From positions 62,001 through 126,000 of the forward strand of contig NZ_JADQTO010000011.1 in assembly GCF_015704865.1 (NCBI RefSeq): a DNA stretch of 64,000 nucleotides. The letters are read 5' to 3'. This DNA comes from Actinoplanes aureus (GTDB taxonomy: Bacteria; Actinomycetota; Actinomycetes; Mycobacteriales; Micromonosporaceae). How positions within the stretch are numbered: position 1 is the stretch's first letter; each line of letters begins with the position of its first letter. Below the pieces are notes generated by a model. The model was not told the DNA's origin and did no database searches. It saw only the letters and a list, made by a program, of their open reading frames with translations. A program made the position numbers and the translations under genes. Below, piece after piece: positions 7,664 through 15,513 of the stretch.

Positions 7664-9025
7664 CTAGGGTGCGGTGACGCGGTAGACGGCGCCGGCGTGG
7701 TCGTCGCTTACGTACAGTGCGCGGTCGGGGCCCTGGACGGCCATCACCGGCCGGCCCCAGCGCGAGCCGTCCTCGTTCTGGAAGCCGGTCAGCAGCGTCT
7801 GCTGCGGTCCCAGCGTGCCGTCGCGCCAGGCGAAGAACGACACCTCCGGGGCGCGCGGCGGCTTGCGGTTCCACGAGCCGTGGACGCCGACCAGGGCGCC
7901 CGGCCCGTATCCGCCGGCCAGCCCGGGCGAGGTGGCGAAACTCAGGCCGAGCGGCGCCGAGTGCGCGCCCATGCCCTGCTCGGTCGGCGGGAGGGCCGCG
8001 CAGTCCAGTTTCGAGCCGTCCGGGTTCAGCCTGATGTCCCGGACGTACGGGCGCCCGGTGTAGCTCATCTTGCCGTCCGGCAGGTCGGGGTCCGGGTTGC
8101 AGTACGGCCAGCCCAGGTCGCGTCCCTGCACCAGCCGCGCGAGCTGCTCGAACGGGTGGTCGTTCACGTACTCCTGGAGGACCCGGTCCTGGTCGGAATC
8201 GCCGTCGCCGTCGTAGTCCCGGTCGTGCGGGTACTCGACGTTGTCCCGGTGGTTGACCGCCGTCCACACCGCTCCGGCGGGGTCGACCGCGAGGCCGGTG
8301 CCGTTGCGGACGCCGCGCGCGAAGACCGCCGGCTCGCCGCCACCGGCCGGCACCCGCAGGACGGACGCCCGCTCCGGGGTGGCGTCGCGGTCCTCGGCGG
8401 ACACGTTGCCGGTCGAGCCGATCGAGACGTAGAGCTCGCCGTCCTTGCCGACGGCCACGCTCTTCAGCGCGTGCGAGTAGGCGCCGCGCAGCTCCGGGCT
8501 CTTCGCATCGGGCAGCCCGTCGACCACGACCCGCTTCTGCGACAGGGCACCGTCCCGGTACGTGAAGGCGTCCACCTGGTCACTCTCGGCCACATAGAGC
8601 GTGTCGCCGCGGAACGCCAGCCCGTGCGGCTGGTTCAGCCCGCTGACCAGGGTGCGCTGGGCCGGCGCGGTGTCGCCCTGGCCCGGGGTCAGTTCGATGA
8701 TGTCGCCCGCCTTGGGCCGGGACACCAGCAGCCGGCGGTCCGGCGTCCAGGCCAGCAGCCGGGCGCTGGGCACACGGGCCCAGACGGTGACCGTCCAGCC
8801 GGGCGGCGCCTGCAACCGCCGATCCTGGTCGAAGGGCGTCTCGCCGGTGCCGGGGAGTGCGCGTACGGCCGTGGCGGCCAGCGGTGCCACGTCGGCGGTG
8901 CCGGAGGACGGGGGAACGGTCCCGGCCGGCGGGTCGGCGGCGGGTTCGGCTTCGCCGGCGGAGCATGCGGCCAGGATGAGCGCCAGCGTGGCCGAAGCCG
9001 CCGTGCGCACGACAATCTTCACCAC
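7664..9025 (-). CDS. PQQ-type glucose/sorbosone dehydrogenase-like lipoprotein
   Basis: A 453-aa lipoprotein: signal peptide with lipobox LAAC at about residues 18-21, then a Thr/Pro linker and a six-bladed soluble-GDH-type propeller. Family cues include LNQPHGLAFRGDTLYVAESD, GVRNGTGLAVDP, LGWPYC and the C-terminal YVSDDHAGAVYRV. Calcium and PQQ binding are usual in true glucose dehydrogenases, but many actinobacterial members are uncharacterised and may act on other aldoses or none. The protein should sit on the outer face of the membrane. It is divergent from the WYL regulator, with a 75-nt gap that may hold both promoters. Confidence 0.85.
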   Translation of the reverse strand: MVKIVVRTAASATLALILAACSAGEAEPAADPPAGTVPPSSGTADVAPLAATAVRALPGTGETPFDQDRRLQAPPGWTVTVWARVPSARLLAWTPDRRLLVSRPKAGDIIELTPGQGDTAPAQRTLVSGLNQPHGLAFRGDTLYVAESDQVDAFTYRDGALSQKRVVVDGLPDAKSPELRGAYSHALKSVAVGKDGELYVSIGSTGNVSAEDRDATPERASVLRVPAGGGEPAVFARGVRNGTGLAVDPAGAVWTAVNHRDNVEYPHDRDYDGDGDSDQDRVLQEYVNDHPFEQLARLVQGRDLGWPYCNPDPDLPDGKMSYTGRPYVRDIRLNPDGSKLDCAALPPTEQGMGAHSAPLGLSFATSPGLAGGYGPGALVGVHGSWNRKPPRAPEVSFFAWRDGTLGPQQTLLTGFQNEDGSRWGRPVMAVQGPDRALYVSDDHAGAVYRVTAP

Positions 9026-9100
9026 GCATCTGTACCCATCCGTCCGGCGTCACGCAACCCGACACGTGCGCCGGTGGTCGGTAGGCAGACAATCCTTTCC

Positions 9101-10063
9101 GTGCGCGCCGCCCGGTTGATCAATCTGATTCTGCTGCTGCAGTCGCGCGGCATGATGACCGCCGCCGAACTCGCCACCGAGCTCGAGGTCTCCGAGCGGA
9201 CCGTCTACCGCGACGTGCTCGCGCTGTCCGCGGCCGGCGTCCCGGTCTACGCCGAGCAGGGCCGGGCCGGCGGTTACCGTCTGGTCGGCGGCTACCGGAC
9301 CCGGCTGACCGGGCTGAGCCGTACCGAGGCCGAGGCGTTGTTCCTGGCCGGGCTGCCGGGGCCGGCCCGGGACATGGGCCTGGACGAGCCGGTCCGGGCG
9401 GTACGGCGCAAGGTCCTCGCCGCCCTGCCACCCGGACTGCGGGACGCCTCGGAGCGGGCCGGGCAGCGCTTCCACCTCGACGCGCCGGGCTGGTTCGCCG
9501 ACACCGACCCGCCCGAGCACCTCGCCGAACTCGCCCGGGCGGTGTGGCAGGACCGTGTCCTCACCATGCGTTACCGGCGGCACGACGAGGTGACCCGGAC
9601 CGTCGAACCGTACGGGCTGGTCCTCAAGAACGGCGTCTGGTACCTGGTCGGCAGGATCGGCGACGACCTGCGCTCCTACCGGGTCGACCGGATCACCTCG
9701 CTCGAGCCGGCCGGCGACACCTTCGAACGGGACCCGGAGTTCGACCTGCCGTCGTTCTGGGCGGAGCGGGCCGCGGAGTTCGTGCGGCGGATGCTGCGCG
9801 ACACGATCACCATCCGGCTCAGCCCGCACGGCGTGCGCATGCTGCGCTACGTCGCCGAGCCACCGGCCGTGCGGGAGGCGCTCGAAGCGGCCGGCGATCC
9901 GGACCCGGACGGATGGGTCCGGACCCGGATGCCGGTCGAATCGATCGACGTCGCCTACACGTACGTCACCCGGCTGGGCCCGGAGGCCGAAGTGCTGGAG
10001 CCGCCCGCACTACGCGAGCGGCTCGCCGACGCCGCGCGGCGCCTGCACGACCTCTACCGGTAG
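9101..10063 (+). CDS. WYL-domain transcriptional regulator
   Basis: A 320-aa regulator: N-terminal winged helix (MTAAELATELEVSERTVYRD, residues about 17-36), then a WYL domain with VEPYGLVLKNGVWYLVGRI and SYRVDRITSLE, and a C-terminal WCX extension. WYL domains are thought to sense nucleotides or other ligands. The GTG at 9101 was chosen because it starts the canonical RAARLINLILLLQ; the open frame runs far upstream as a shadow of the antisense gene. Its 3' end overlaps the convergent SDR gene by 10 nt. Likely targets are the divergent dehydrogenase-like/SDR pair or itself. Confidence 0.88.
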   Translation: MRAARLINLILLLQSRGMMTAAELATELEVSERTVYRDVLALSAAGVPVYAEQGRAGGYRLVGGYRTRLTGLSRTEAEALFLAGLPGPARDMGLDEPVRAVRRKVLAALPPGLRDASERAGQRFHLDAPGWFADTDPPEHLAELARAVWQDRVLTMRYRRHDEVTRTVEPYGLVLKNGVWYLVGRIGDDLRSYRVDRITSLEPAGDTFERDPEFDLPSFWAERAAEFVRRMLRDTITIRLSPHGVRMLRYVAEPPAVREALEAAGDPDPDGWVRTRMPVESIDVAYTYVTRLGPEAEVLEPPALRERLADAARRLHDLYR

Positions 10064-10971
10064 CCGGTCACGTCGGCCGGCTTACCCGGGTCCTGCACCT
10101 CGACCAGGTAACGCCAGGCATCCGGTTGGCTGCCGTCGAGGTCGGTGAAGCCGTACACCCGGGCCAGCTCGCCGCTGGAGACGGACTTGCCGTTCCAGCG
10201 GGCCCGGTCCTCGTCCGCCGCGAGAGCGGCGACCGCGCGCCCCACGTACGCCGGGGTCTCGGAGATCGCGAAGTGCGGCTCCTTCGCGCAGGCGTCCCGC
10301 CAGTTCTCCTCGGTGACGCCGTAGATCTCCAGCATCATCTCCGAACGCAGCCAGCCGGGCGTCAGCGCGACCGCGGTGGCGCCGTGCTCGGCCAGCTCCT
10401 TCGACCAGGCGAACGCCAGCCGGTTCACCGACCACTTGGCCAGGTCGTAGAAGGCGGACAGCCGGTAGTTGACCGAGTTGTAGGCGGTGGTGCCGTCACC
10501 GATCTCCAGCACCAGGCCGCCGGGCGAACGGATCAGCAGCGCAAGCGCGTAGTGGCTGGTGATGATGTGCGTGTCGATGGCCTGGCGCAGCAACCGGAAA
10601 CCCGGCTCCAGAGGCTGCTCCCAGACCGGCTTGTGCCAGGTGGTCAGCGGGTCACCGCCCCACACGTCGTTGACCAGCACGTCGAGGCGGCCCTGCTCGG
10701 CGTCGATGCGGCGGACCAGGGCGGCGACCTGCTCGTGGTCGAGGTGGTCGACGGCCACGCCGATGCCGGTGCCGCCGGCCGCGGTGACGAGTTCGGCGGT
10801 CTCCTCGATGGTCTCCGGGCGGTTCATCGCCGAGCGGTTGGCGCGGGTGCTGCGGCCGGTGGCGTACACCGTGGCGCCGGCCGCGCCGAGCTGGACCGCG
10901 ATCTGCCGCCCCGCGCCGCGCGTCGCCCCGGCCACCAGGGCCACCTTGCCGATCAATGGTTGCGTCGTCAT
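10054..10971 (-). CDS. SDR family oxidoreductase
   Basis: A 305-aa SDR. The glycine motif GATRGAGR follows LIGKVALVA, ATGRST marks NADP preference, and the active site has Tyr-xxx-Lys in YDLAKWS (about residue 190). The length beyond 250 comes from a C-terminal tail (WRYLVEVQDPGKPADVTGYR). I chose the ATG of MTTQPLIGKV; a frame extension of 10 codons upstream adds no recognisable sequence. The substrate is unknown. It is convergent and slightly overlapping with the WYL regulator gene. Confidence 0.85.
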   Translation of the reverse strand: MTTQPLIGKVALVAGATRGAGRQIAVQLGAAGATVYATGRSTRANRSAMNRPETIEETAELVTAAGGTGIGVAVDHLDHEQVAALVRRIDAEQGRLDVLVNDVWGGDPLTTWHKPVWEQPLEPGFRLLRQAIDTHIITSHYALALLIRSPGGLVLEIGDGTTAYNSVNYRLSAFYDLAKWSVNRLAFAWSKELAEHGATAVALTPGWLRSEMMLEIYGVTEENWRDACAKEPHFAISETPAYVGRAVAALAADEDRARWNGKSVSSGELARVYGFTDLDGSQPDAWRYLVEVQDPGKPADVTGYR

Positions 10972-11031
10972 GAACCCGATGCTGATCGCGAAACCTGACA
11001 ACCCTCGTCCGATTTTTCAAACCCATTTGAA

Positions 11032-11252
11032 GTACGGGTAGCCGGCTGTCCCGCCGAAGCCGGCACGTCCCCAGCTGTCGGACGCGATCGGGCCGCTGCC
11101 CGCGGCCCCACCGCGACCGCCGGGAAACGGCGGCCGCTCGCGCTACCGGCTACCCGGTCCCGGCGGTCGCGGTGCGGCCGGGACCAGGCAATTGATCGCG
11201 CGGTACGGCGGGGACGCCTCGGCTTCGGCGGGACAGCCGGTCACGCGTACCG
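11032..11252. repeat. long palindromic repeat element, full copy (about 220 bp)
   Basis: Outer arms of 21 perfect bp (11042-11062 against 11220-11240; core CCGGCTGTCCCGCCGAAGC) and inner arms of 17 perfect bp (11109-11125 against 11158-11174; CACCGCGACCGCCGGGA). Ends are GTACGGGT and ACGCGTACC. It shares the CGACCGCCGGG core and the ends with the element at 50801-50992, while the outer arms differ. It fills the 290-nt gap between two minus-strand genes; nothing else is seen there. Confidence 0.85.
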
Positions 11253-11261
11253 ATGAAAGGG

Positions 11262-11915
11262 TTAAAGCTGGTCGACCGCCTGCGCGAGATCGGGAAAGGC
11301 CTCGATCGACGCGGTCACGTGGCGGGGGTCGAAGTCGGTGAGGCGGCGCACGCCGCTCTGCAGGCAGGCGATGAACCGGATACCCGCCCCGGCGGCCGCG
11401 ACCGCGTCGCCGGGCGAATCTCCCACGTAGACGCACCGGTCCGGGGTGAGGCCGGTCTCGGCCAGCAGTTCGTCGAAGGCCCGCGGATCCGGTTTGCGGA
11501 ACCGGGTGTTGCCCTGGTGGTAGGCGGCGGTCACCCGCCCGGCGAGCACGTGGTCCGGCGCCAGCATGTGCTCGATCTCCTCCTGCGCGCGCGAGGTCAG
11601 CAGCAGCACGGTACGGCCGGCGGCGACCAGTTTGTCCAGCGCGTCCAGGTTCTCCGGGGGGATCACGTCCAGCCGGCCGTCGGCCAGGTACTCCTGGTGT
11701 GCCACCGGGAACAGCTCGGCGAACCGGTCCAGGTCCAGGCCGGGCGAGCGGTGCGGCATTGCGTCCAGCAGCACCTCACCCCAGGTCGCCAGGTGCACGG
11801 CGCGGGACATCGGCGGCCGGCCCATCCGGGCGAGAACCTCGTTCTCCAGGTCGAACGACGCCGCCTCGGTCAGGCACAGAGTGTCATCGACGTCCACGAT
11901 CACAGCCTGGATCAC
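11262..11915 (-). CDS. HAD-superfamily phosphatase-like hydrolase
   Basis: A 217-aa HAD hydrolase. Motif I is VDVDDTLCLT (nucleophile Asp near residue 8), motif II LLLTSR, motif III Lys in RFRKPDPRAF, and motif IV VGDSPGDAVAA. A four-helix cap lies between motifs I and II, as in the phosphoglycolate phosphatase/beta-phosphoglucomutase subfamily. The GTG at 11915 was chosen because GGGGAGG lies about 6-8 nt upstream; the frame opens 13 codons further without support. The substrate is unknown. Monocistronic by position. Confidence 0.88.
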   Translation of the reverse strand: MIQAVIVDVDDTLCLTEAASFDLENEVLARMGRPPMSRAVHLATWGEVLLDAMPHRSPGLDLDRFAELFPVAHQEYLADGRLDVIPPENLDALDKLVAAGRTVLLLTSRAQEEIEHMLAPDHVLAGRVTAAYHQGNTRFRKPDPRAFDELLAETGLTPDRCVYVGDSPGDAVAAAGAGIRFIACLQSGVRRLTDFDPRHVTASIEAFPDLAQAVDQL

Positions 11916-11976
11916 GTGTGGTCCTCCCCTTGATGGTGTCGAAGATCGTTCCACACCGAGATCTCCCCGGCGAACG

Positions 11977-12705
11977 TCAGGACTGGCCGGCGCCGAAGCC
12001 GGGCCGGCCGGGGGTCCACTGCGGCTGAAGGTGGACGGCCCGCCGGGACCAGCCGCGCTGTTCCACCAGGTGACGCTGGATCAGCCGGCAGGTGTCGCTC
12101 TCACCCGCCAGGTAGGCGGCGCCGGACCCGGCCGGAAGTTCCAGCTCCCGCACCGCGCGCAGCAGGACCCGGGAGGCGACGGCCGGTGCGGTGCCGCGGT
12201 GCACCCAGGGAAGCGGCGGCGCGCCCTCGGCGCCCGGCACCTCGTCGCCGGCCCCGGCCGCTTCGAAAACCCCGGCCACCCGGGCCGTGCTCGGAAGCGC
12301 GGCGCGCATCGCCAGCAGGGGTACGGCAGCCGTCTCATCACCGATGAAGAGGTGAAACCCGGCCGTCTCATCGAGCGTGATCTTGCTGCGGGGCGGTTCG
12401 ACCGTGATCCGGTCCCCGGCGGCGACGGTACGGGCCCAGGCACACCCGGGACCGCCCGCCGCGTGCTCGAGAACCCGGATCGTCAGGGCGGCGTCCCGCG
12501 GGCTGTGCCGCCAGATCGAGTACACCCGGCGGGCGTGCCCGTCCCCGGCCGGTACGCGGACGACCAGGTGCGCGCCGGGCCGGACGCGCAGCCGCGAGAT
12601 CTCCGGCCCGGCGAGCTCGATCTCGCGCATGTGCGCGGTGACCGCGCTGACCGACCGGACCCGAGTCAGAAGAGCCGTGCGGGTGGTCCGCCGCGCGTAG
12701 TTCAC
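11977..12705 (-). CDS. siderophore-interacting (ferric-siderophore reductase) protein
   Basis: A 242-aa member of the SIP/ViuB family of FAD- and NAD(P)H-dependent ferric-siderophore reductases. An N-terminal FAD-binding barrel (RRVYSIWRHSP near residue 60, PPRSKITL near 105) is followed by a SIP domain with LFIGDETAAVPLLAM and AYLAGESDTCRLIQRHL. It would release iron from siderophores in the cytosol. No siderophore transporter or synthetase lies beside it, and no iron box was recognised upstream; the upstream gap instead holds hairpin repeat C. Confidence 0.88.
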   Translation of the reverse strand: MNYARRTTRTALLTRVRSVSAVTAHMREIELAGPEISRLRVRPGAHLVVRVPAGDGHARRVYSIWRHSPRDAALTIRVLEHAAGGPGCAWARTVAAGDRITVEPPRSKITLDETAGFHLFIGDETAAVPLLAMRAALPSTARVAGVFEAAGAGDEVPGAEGAPPLPWVHRGTAPAVASRVLLRAVRELELPAGSGAAYLAGESDTCRLIQRHLVEQRGWSRRAVHLQPQWTPGRPGFGAGQS

Positions 12706-12733
12706 CCGCCGAGACTAGCGGGGGGTCGTATCC

Positions 12734-12786
12734 GGCCCAACGTGGGTGCTGTCTGGCGGCCGTCGAGACAGCATTGAGCGTGGGCC
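12734..12786. repeat. 53-bp hairpin repeat, copy C
   Basis: Nearly identical to copy B (two differences in 53 bp), with the same downstream flank AAGCAAGATCACCGCTTGGG. It lies in the 124-nt gap between the siderophore-interacting gene start and the MBL hydrolase end. The flank finishes in AAACGCGTACCCC, the end sequence also found at the long palindromic elements. Confidence 0.85.
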
Positions 12787-12829
12787 AAGCAAGATCACCG
12801 CTTGGGGGCATGGCCGGAAACGCGTACCC

Positions 12830-13600
12830 CTAACGGTTTTGCTCGAAAAGCCCGGGGTCGTGCGCATTGATGATGGTCAGGCTCGGGTCGGCCGCGGCCC
12901 ACAGCTGCCGCAAGCGTTCATGGTTGGCCCGCACCAGGTCGCGGTCGTGCGCGATGAGCCGCTCCATCAGCGGCAGGATGCGCGGTGCGCGGCTGCCGTC
13001 GATCTGGCCGCGGTGGTAGAAGGCGTCGCCCGCGTGCAGGATCCGGCGGTCGCCGGCGTCGACGGCGACCGCGGCATGGCCGCGGGTGTGGCCGGGCAGG
13101 CCGATCAGCACGATGCCCGGCTTGATCTCGGTGGCGGCCGGGAAGCCCCGCCAGCCGGTGCCCCGCTCGGGATGGTGCTCGACCAGCTGGGGGTCGTGTT
13201 CGCGCTGGGCGGGCAGGTAGCGGTAGCGCTCGTTGCGGGTTTGCGGATGCCGGGCGGCGCCGGCTTCGTCGGCGGTCAGGTGGATGCGGGCCCAGGGGAA
13301 GTCGGCGATGCCGCCGGTGTGGTCGCCGTCGAAGTGGGTGAGCACGATGTCGCGGACGTCCTCGGCGGCGTGGCCGAGGCGTTCGACCTGGCGGATCGCG
13401 GTTTCGGCGTGGTCGAGGGCGGGGCGGAGCAGGAACCGGGCGGCGCCGATCCGGTGGGCGGGCCGGGCGGCGTCGCGCAGGCCGAAGCCGGAGTCGACCA
13501 GGAGCAGTCCGTCGCCGGTCTCCACCAGCAGGACGTGGCAGACCAGGCGGGGAGTGAGCGGCGGGCGCATGGTGCCGCAGTTGAGGTGGTGGATTTTCAC
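12830..13600 (-). CDS. MBL-fold metallo-hydrolase, lactonase-like
   Basis: A 256-aa metallo-beta-lactamase-fold protein. The metal site is THFDGDHTGG (residues about 96-105), with further ligands in GLPGHTRGHAAV and AGDAFYHRG. This arrangement resembles AHL lactonases and related hydrolases, but the substrate is not readable. The GTG at 13600 was chosen: it overlaps the MFS stop by 4 nt (GTGA) and starts KIHHLNCGTM, the usual N-terminal strand. The frame upstream is antisense shadow. It is co-transcribed with the MFS exporter, which suggests transport and hydrolysis of one small molecule (inference). Confidence 0.87.
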   Translation of the reverse strand: MKIHHLNCGTMRPPLTPRLVCHVLLVETGDGLLLVDSGFGLRDAARPAHRIGAARFLLRPALDHAETAIRQVERLGHAAEDVRDIVLTHFDGDHTGGIADFPWARIHLTADEAGAARHPQTRNERYRYLPAQREHDPQLVEHHPERGTGWRGFPAATEIKPGIVLIGLPGHTRGHAAVAVDAGDRRILHAGDAFYHRGQIDGSRAPRILPLMERLIAHDRDLVRANHERLRQLWAAADPSLTIINAHDPGLFEQNR

Positions 13601-14754
13601 AGTGCCCCCGATCGAACGAGCGTGGTGTCGCGGGCCGCGGCCGCGCCGGCCGCGATCTGGAGCAGTCCGATGACCACCAGCATGATGAGAGTGGCCTGCC
13701 AGGCGCCAGTCCGCTCGGCGAGGAAACCGGCGGCGATCGGGCCGGCGGCGGCGAACAGGTAGCCGAGGGACTGGGCCATCCCGGACAGCCGGGTGGTCTC
13801 GGCCTGGTTGTGTCCACCGAGGCTGATCAGGGTGAGCGCGGTGACCAGGGCGGCGCCTTGGCCGAGGCCGGCGATGACCACCCAGAGCACGGCGAGTTGC
13901 GGGGCGGCCAGCAGGCCGAGCACCGCGAGCACGGTCGGGACGCTGGCGGTGACCGCGCCCGCGGCCCGCCGGTGCGGGTGCCGCAGCAGGAACGGGATGG
14001 CCAGGCCGCCGGCGATGCCCAAGCCCTGGAAGGCGAACAGGTGCAGGCCGGCGGTGCGTTCCGAGACGCCGTTCGCGATCTCGATGGTCGGCAGCCAGGT
14101 GATCAGGACGTAGAAGCAGGTGGACTGCAGGCCCATGAACGCGGTGATCAGCCAGGCCCGGCGTTGCCGCCAGACGCTGACCGTCTCGCCGGGACCGGCT
14201 GCCGCCTCGGCGTGCCGGGCGGCCGGGACCCGGGCGCGGGGCGCCCAGAAGGCGGCGACGAGGAGGGCGAGCAGAGACCAGACGGCCAGCGACAGCCGCC
14301 AGTCGACGGCGTCGGCGATCGGCACCGCGACGGCTGACGCGACCGCGGCGCCGATCGTGATGAAGGCGGTGTAGGCGCCGGTGGCCCGGGAGACGTTCGC
14401 GGCGTAGTCGCGTCGGACGATGGCCGGGACCAGCACGTTGCCGACCGCGATGGCGCTTCCGATCACGAGGGTGCCGAGCCACAGGCCGGGATCGCCGGTG
14501 TACGAGCGGACCACACCGCCGGCGGCCAGCAGGAGCAGCGCGCCGAGCACCGCCCGTTCCGCGCCGAAGCGGCCGGAGACCCGGTGCACCTGAGGCGAGA
14601 TCAGGGCGAACGCGAGCAGGGGCAGGGCACCGAGCAGACCCTGGGCGACCTCGCCGAGGTGCTCGTCGGCGCTGATCTGCGGCAGCAGCGGCCCGACCGT
14701 GGTGAGGGCCGGGCGCAGGCAGAGCGCGACGAGAAAGATGGTGGCGACGAGCAT
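13597..14754 (-). CDS. MFS transporter, CynX/NimT type
   Basis: A 385-aa major facilitator with 12 predicted TM helices. The N-terminus (FLVALCLRPALTTVGPLLPQ) and the RRDY loop after TM4 fit the CynX/NimT cyanate/nitroimidazole transporter family, whose real substrates are mostly unknown. It overlaps the downstream MBL hydrolase gene by 4 nt, indicating translational coupling. It is divergent from a GNAT gene across 57 nt. Confidence 0.87.
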   Translation of the reverse strand: MLVATIFLVALCLRPALTTVGPLLPQISADEHLGEVAQGLLGALPLLAFALISPQVHRVSGRFGAERAVLGALLLLAAGGVVRSYTGDPGLWLGTLVIGSAIAVGNVLVPAIVRRDYAANVSRATGAYTAFITIGAAVASAVAVPIADAVDWRLSLAVWSLLALLVAAFWAPRARVPAARHAEAAAGPGETVSVWRQRRAWLITAFMGLQSTCFYVLITWLPTIEIANGVSERTAGLHLFAFQGLGIAGGLAIPFLLRHPHRRAAGAVTASVPTVLAVLGLLAAPQLAVLWVVIAGLGQGAALVTALTLISLGGHNQAETTRLSGMAQSLGYLFAAAGPIAAGFLAERTGAWQATLIMLVVIGLLQIAAGAAAARDTTLVRSGAL

Positions 14755-14811
14755 GTGGGTCCTCGAAATCCGGTTTGCCTCGGGAGGGGTTCGCCCAGCA
14801 AGCTACCCGGC

Positions 14812-15345
14812 ATGGAACCGCCCGAGATGATCAACGCCGGTGAGCTCGTCCTCAAGCGCTGGGAGCCGGAGTGGGCCGAGGAGGGCGCGGCCGCCGTCCG
14901 CGAGTCGCTGCCCGAGCTCAAGCCGTTCCTGCCCTGGGCGACCGACGGCTATGACGTCGACGCGGCCACCACCTACATCAAGATGTCGGCGGAGAGCTGG
15001 GCGAAGGGCGTCGAGTTCAACTACGCCATCTTCACCACGGTCGGCGACCTGATCGGCTCGATCGGCCTGATGACGCGGGCCGGCGCGGGCGCCCTGGAGA
15101 TCGGCTACTGGATTCGCACACCGTGGGCCGGGCGTGGTTTTATGACCGCCGCCGTCCGGGTGCTGACCCGGGTCGCGCTGACGCTGCCGGGCATCGAACG
15201 GGTGGTGATCCAGCACGACGCCGCCAACCCGGGGTCGGCCGCGGTGGCGGCCAAGGCCGGCTTCGTCGAGATCGACCGGGTCGCGAGCGACCCGGCCGTC
15301 CATGCCGGCACCGGCACGACGGTGATCCGGGAATTCCGTCCCTGA
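14812..15345 (+). CDS. GNAT-family N-acetyltransferase (RimJ/RimL-like)
   Basis: A 177-aa acetyltransferase. LVLKRWEPEWAEEGAAAV at the N-terminus, then IGYWIRTPWAGRGFMTAAV, gives the acetyl-CoA loop (RGFMTAA). ERVVIQHDAANPGSAAVAAK provides the NxxS motif typical of RimJ/RimL-type N-terminal acetyltransferases. The ATG at 14812 has GGGAGGGG about 20 nt upstream, which is distant; a leaderless start is possible. The substrate, a protein N-terminus or a small amine, is unknown. Confidence 0.85.
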   Translation: MEPPEMINAGELVLKRWEPEWAEEGAAAVRESLPELKPFLPWATDGYDVDAATTYIKMSAESWAKGVEFNYAIFTTVGDLIGSIGLMTRAGAGALEIGYWIRTPWAGRGFMTAAVRVLTRVALTLPGIERVVIQHDAANPGSAAVAAKAGFVEIDRVASDPAVHAGTGTTVIREFRP

Positions 15346-15419
15346 CTTGTACGGACTGACCTCTCACTTGTATGCCCGCGTGGTTGACGGTGACGAACGC
15401 CGCATTGGCCGCCGCCGCA

Positions 15420-15450
15420 TTGATCTCAACATGGGTTGAGGTTCTACTGT
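15420..15450 (+). promoter_or_regulatory. SoxR/MerR-type promoter with 19-bp spacer upstream of fprA
   Basis: TTGATC (15420-15425) and TACTGT (15445-15450) are separated by 19 bp, the overlong spacing used by MerR-family activators. Inside lies TCTCAA-CATGGG-TTGAGG (15424-15441), one mismatch from the SoxR-box pattern CCTCAA-N6-TTGAGG. No MerR-type regulator gene lies in the window, so control would be in trans. Confidence 0.6.
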
Positions 15451-15513
15451 CGCAGGCGACCTGTCGAAGATCTTGGCTCCGGCCGGACTCTTAGCGCGAG
15501 TGAGGGAAGCACC

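Noticed and set aside
12830..14482. 550-codon extension of the MBL hydrolase
   Set aside because: The upstream part overlaps the MFS gene in another frame; the GTG at 13600 with GTGA overlap is the better start.
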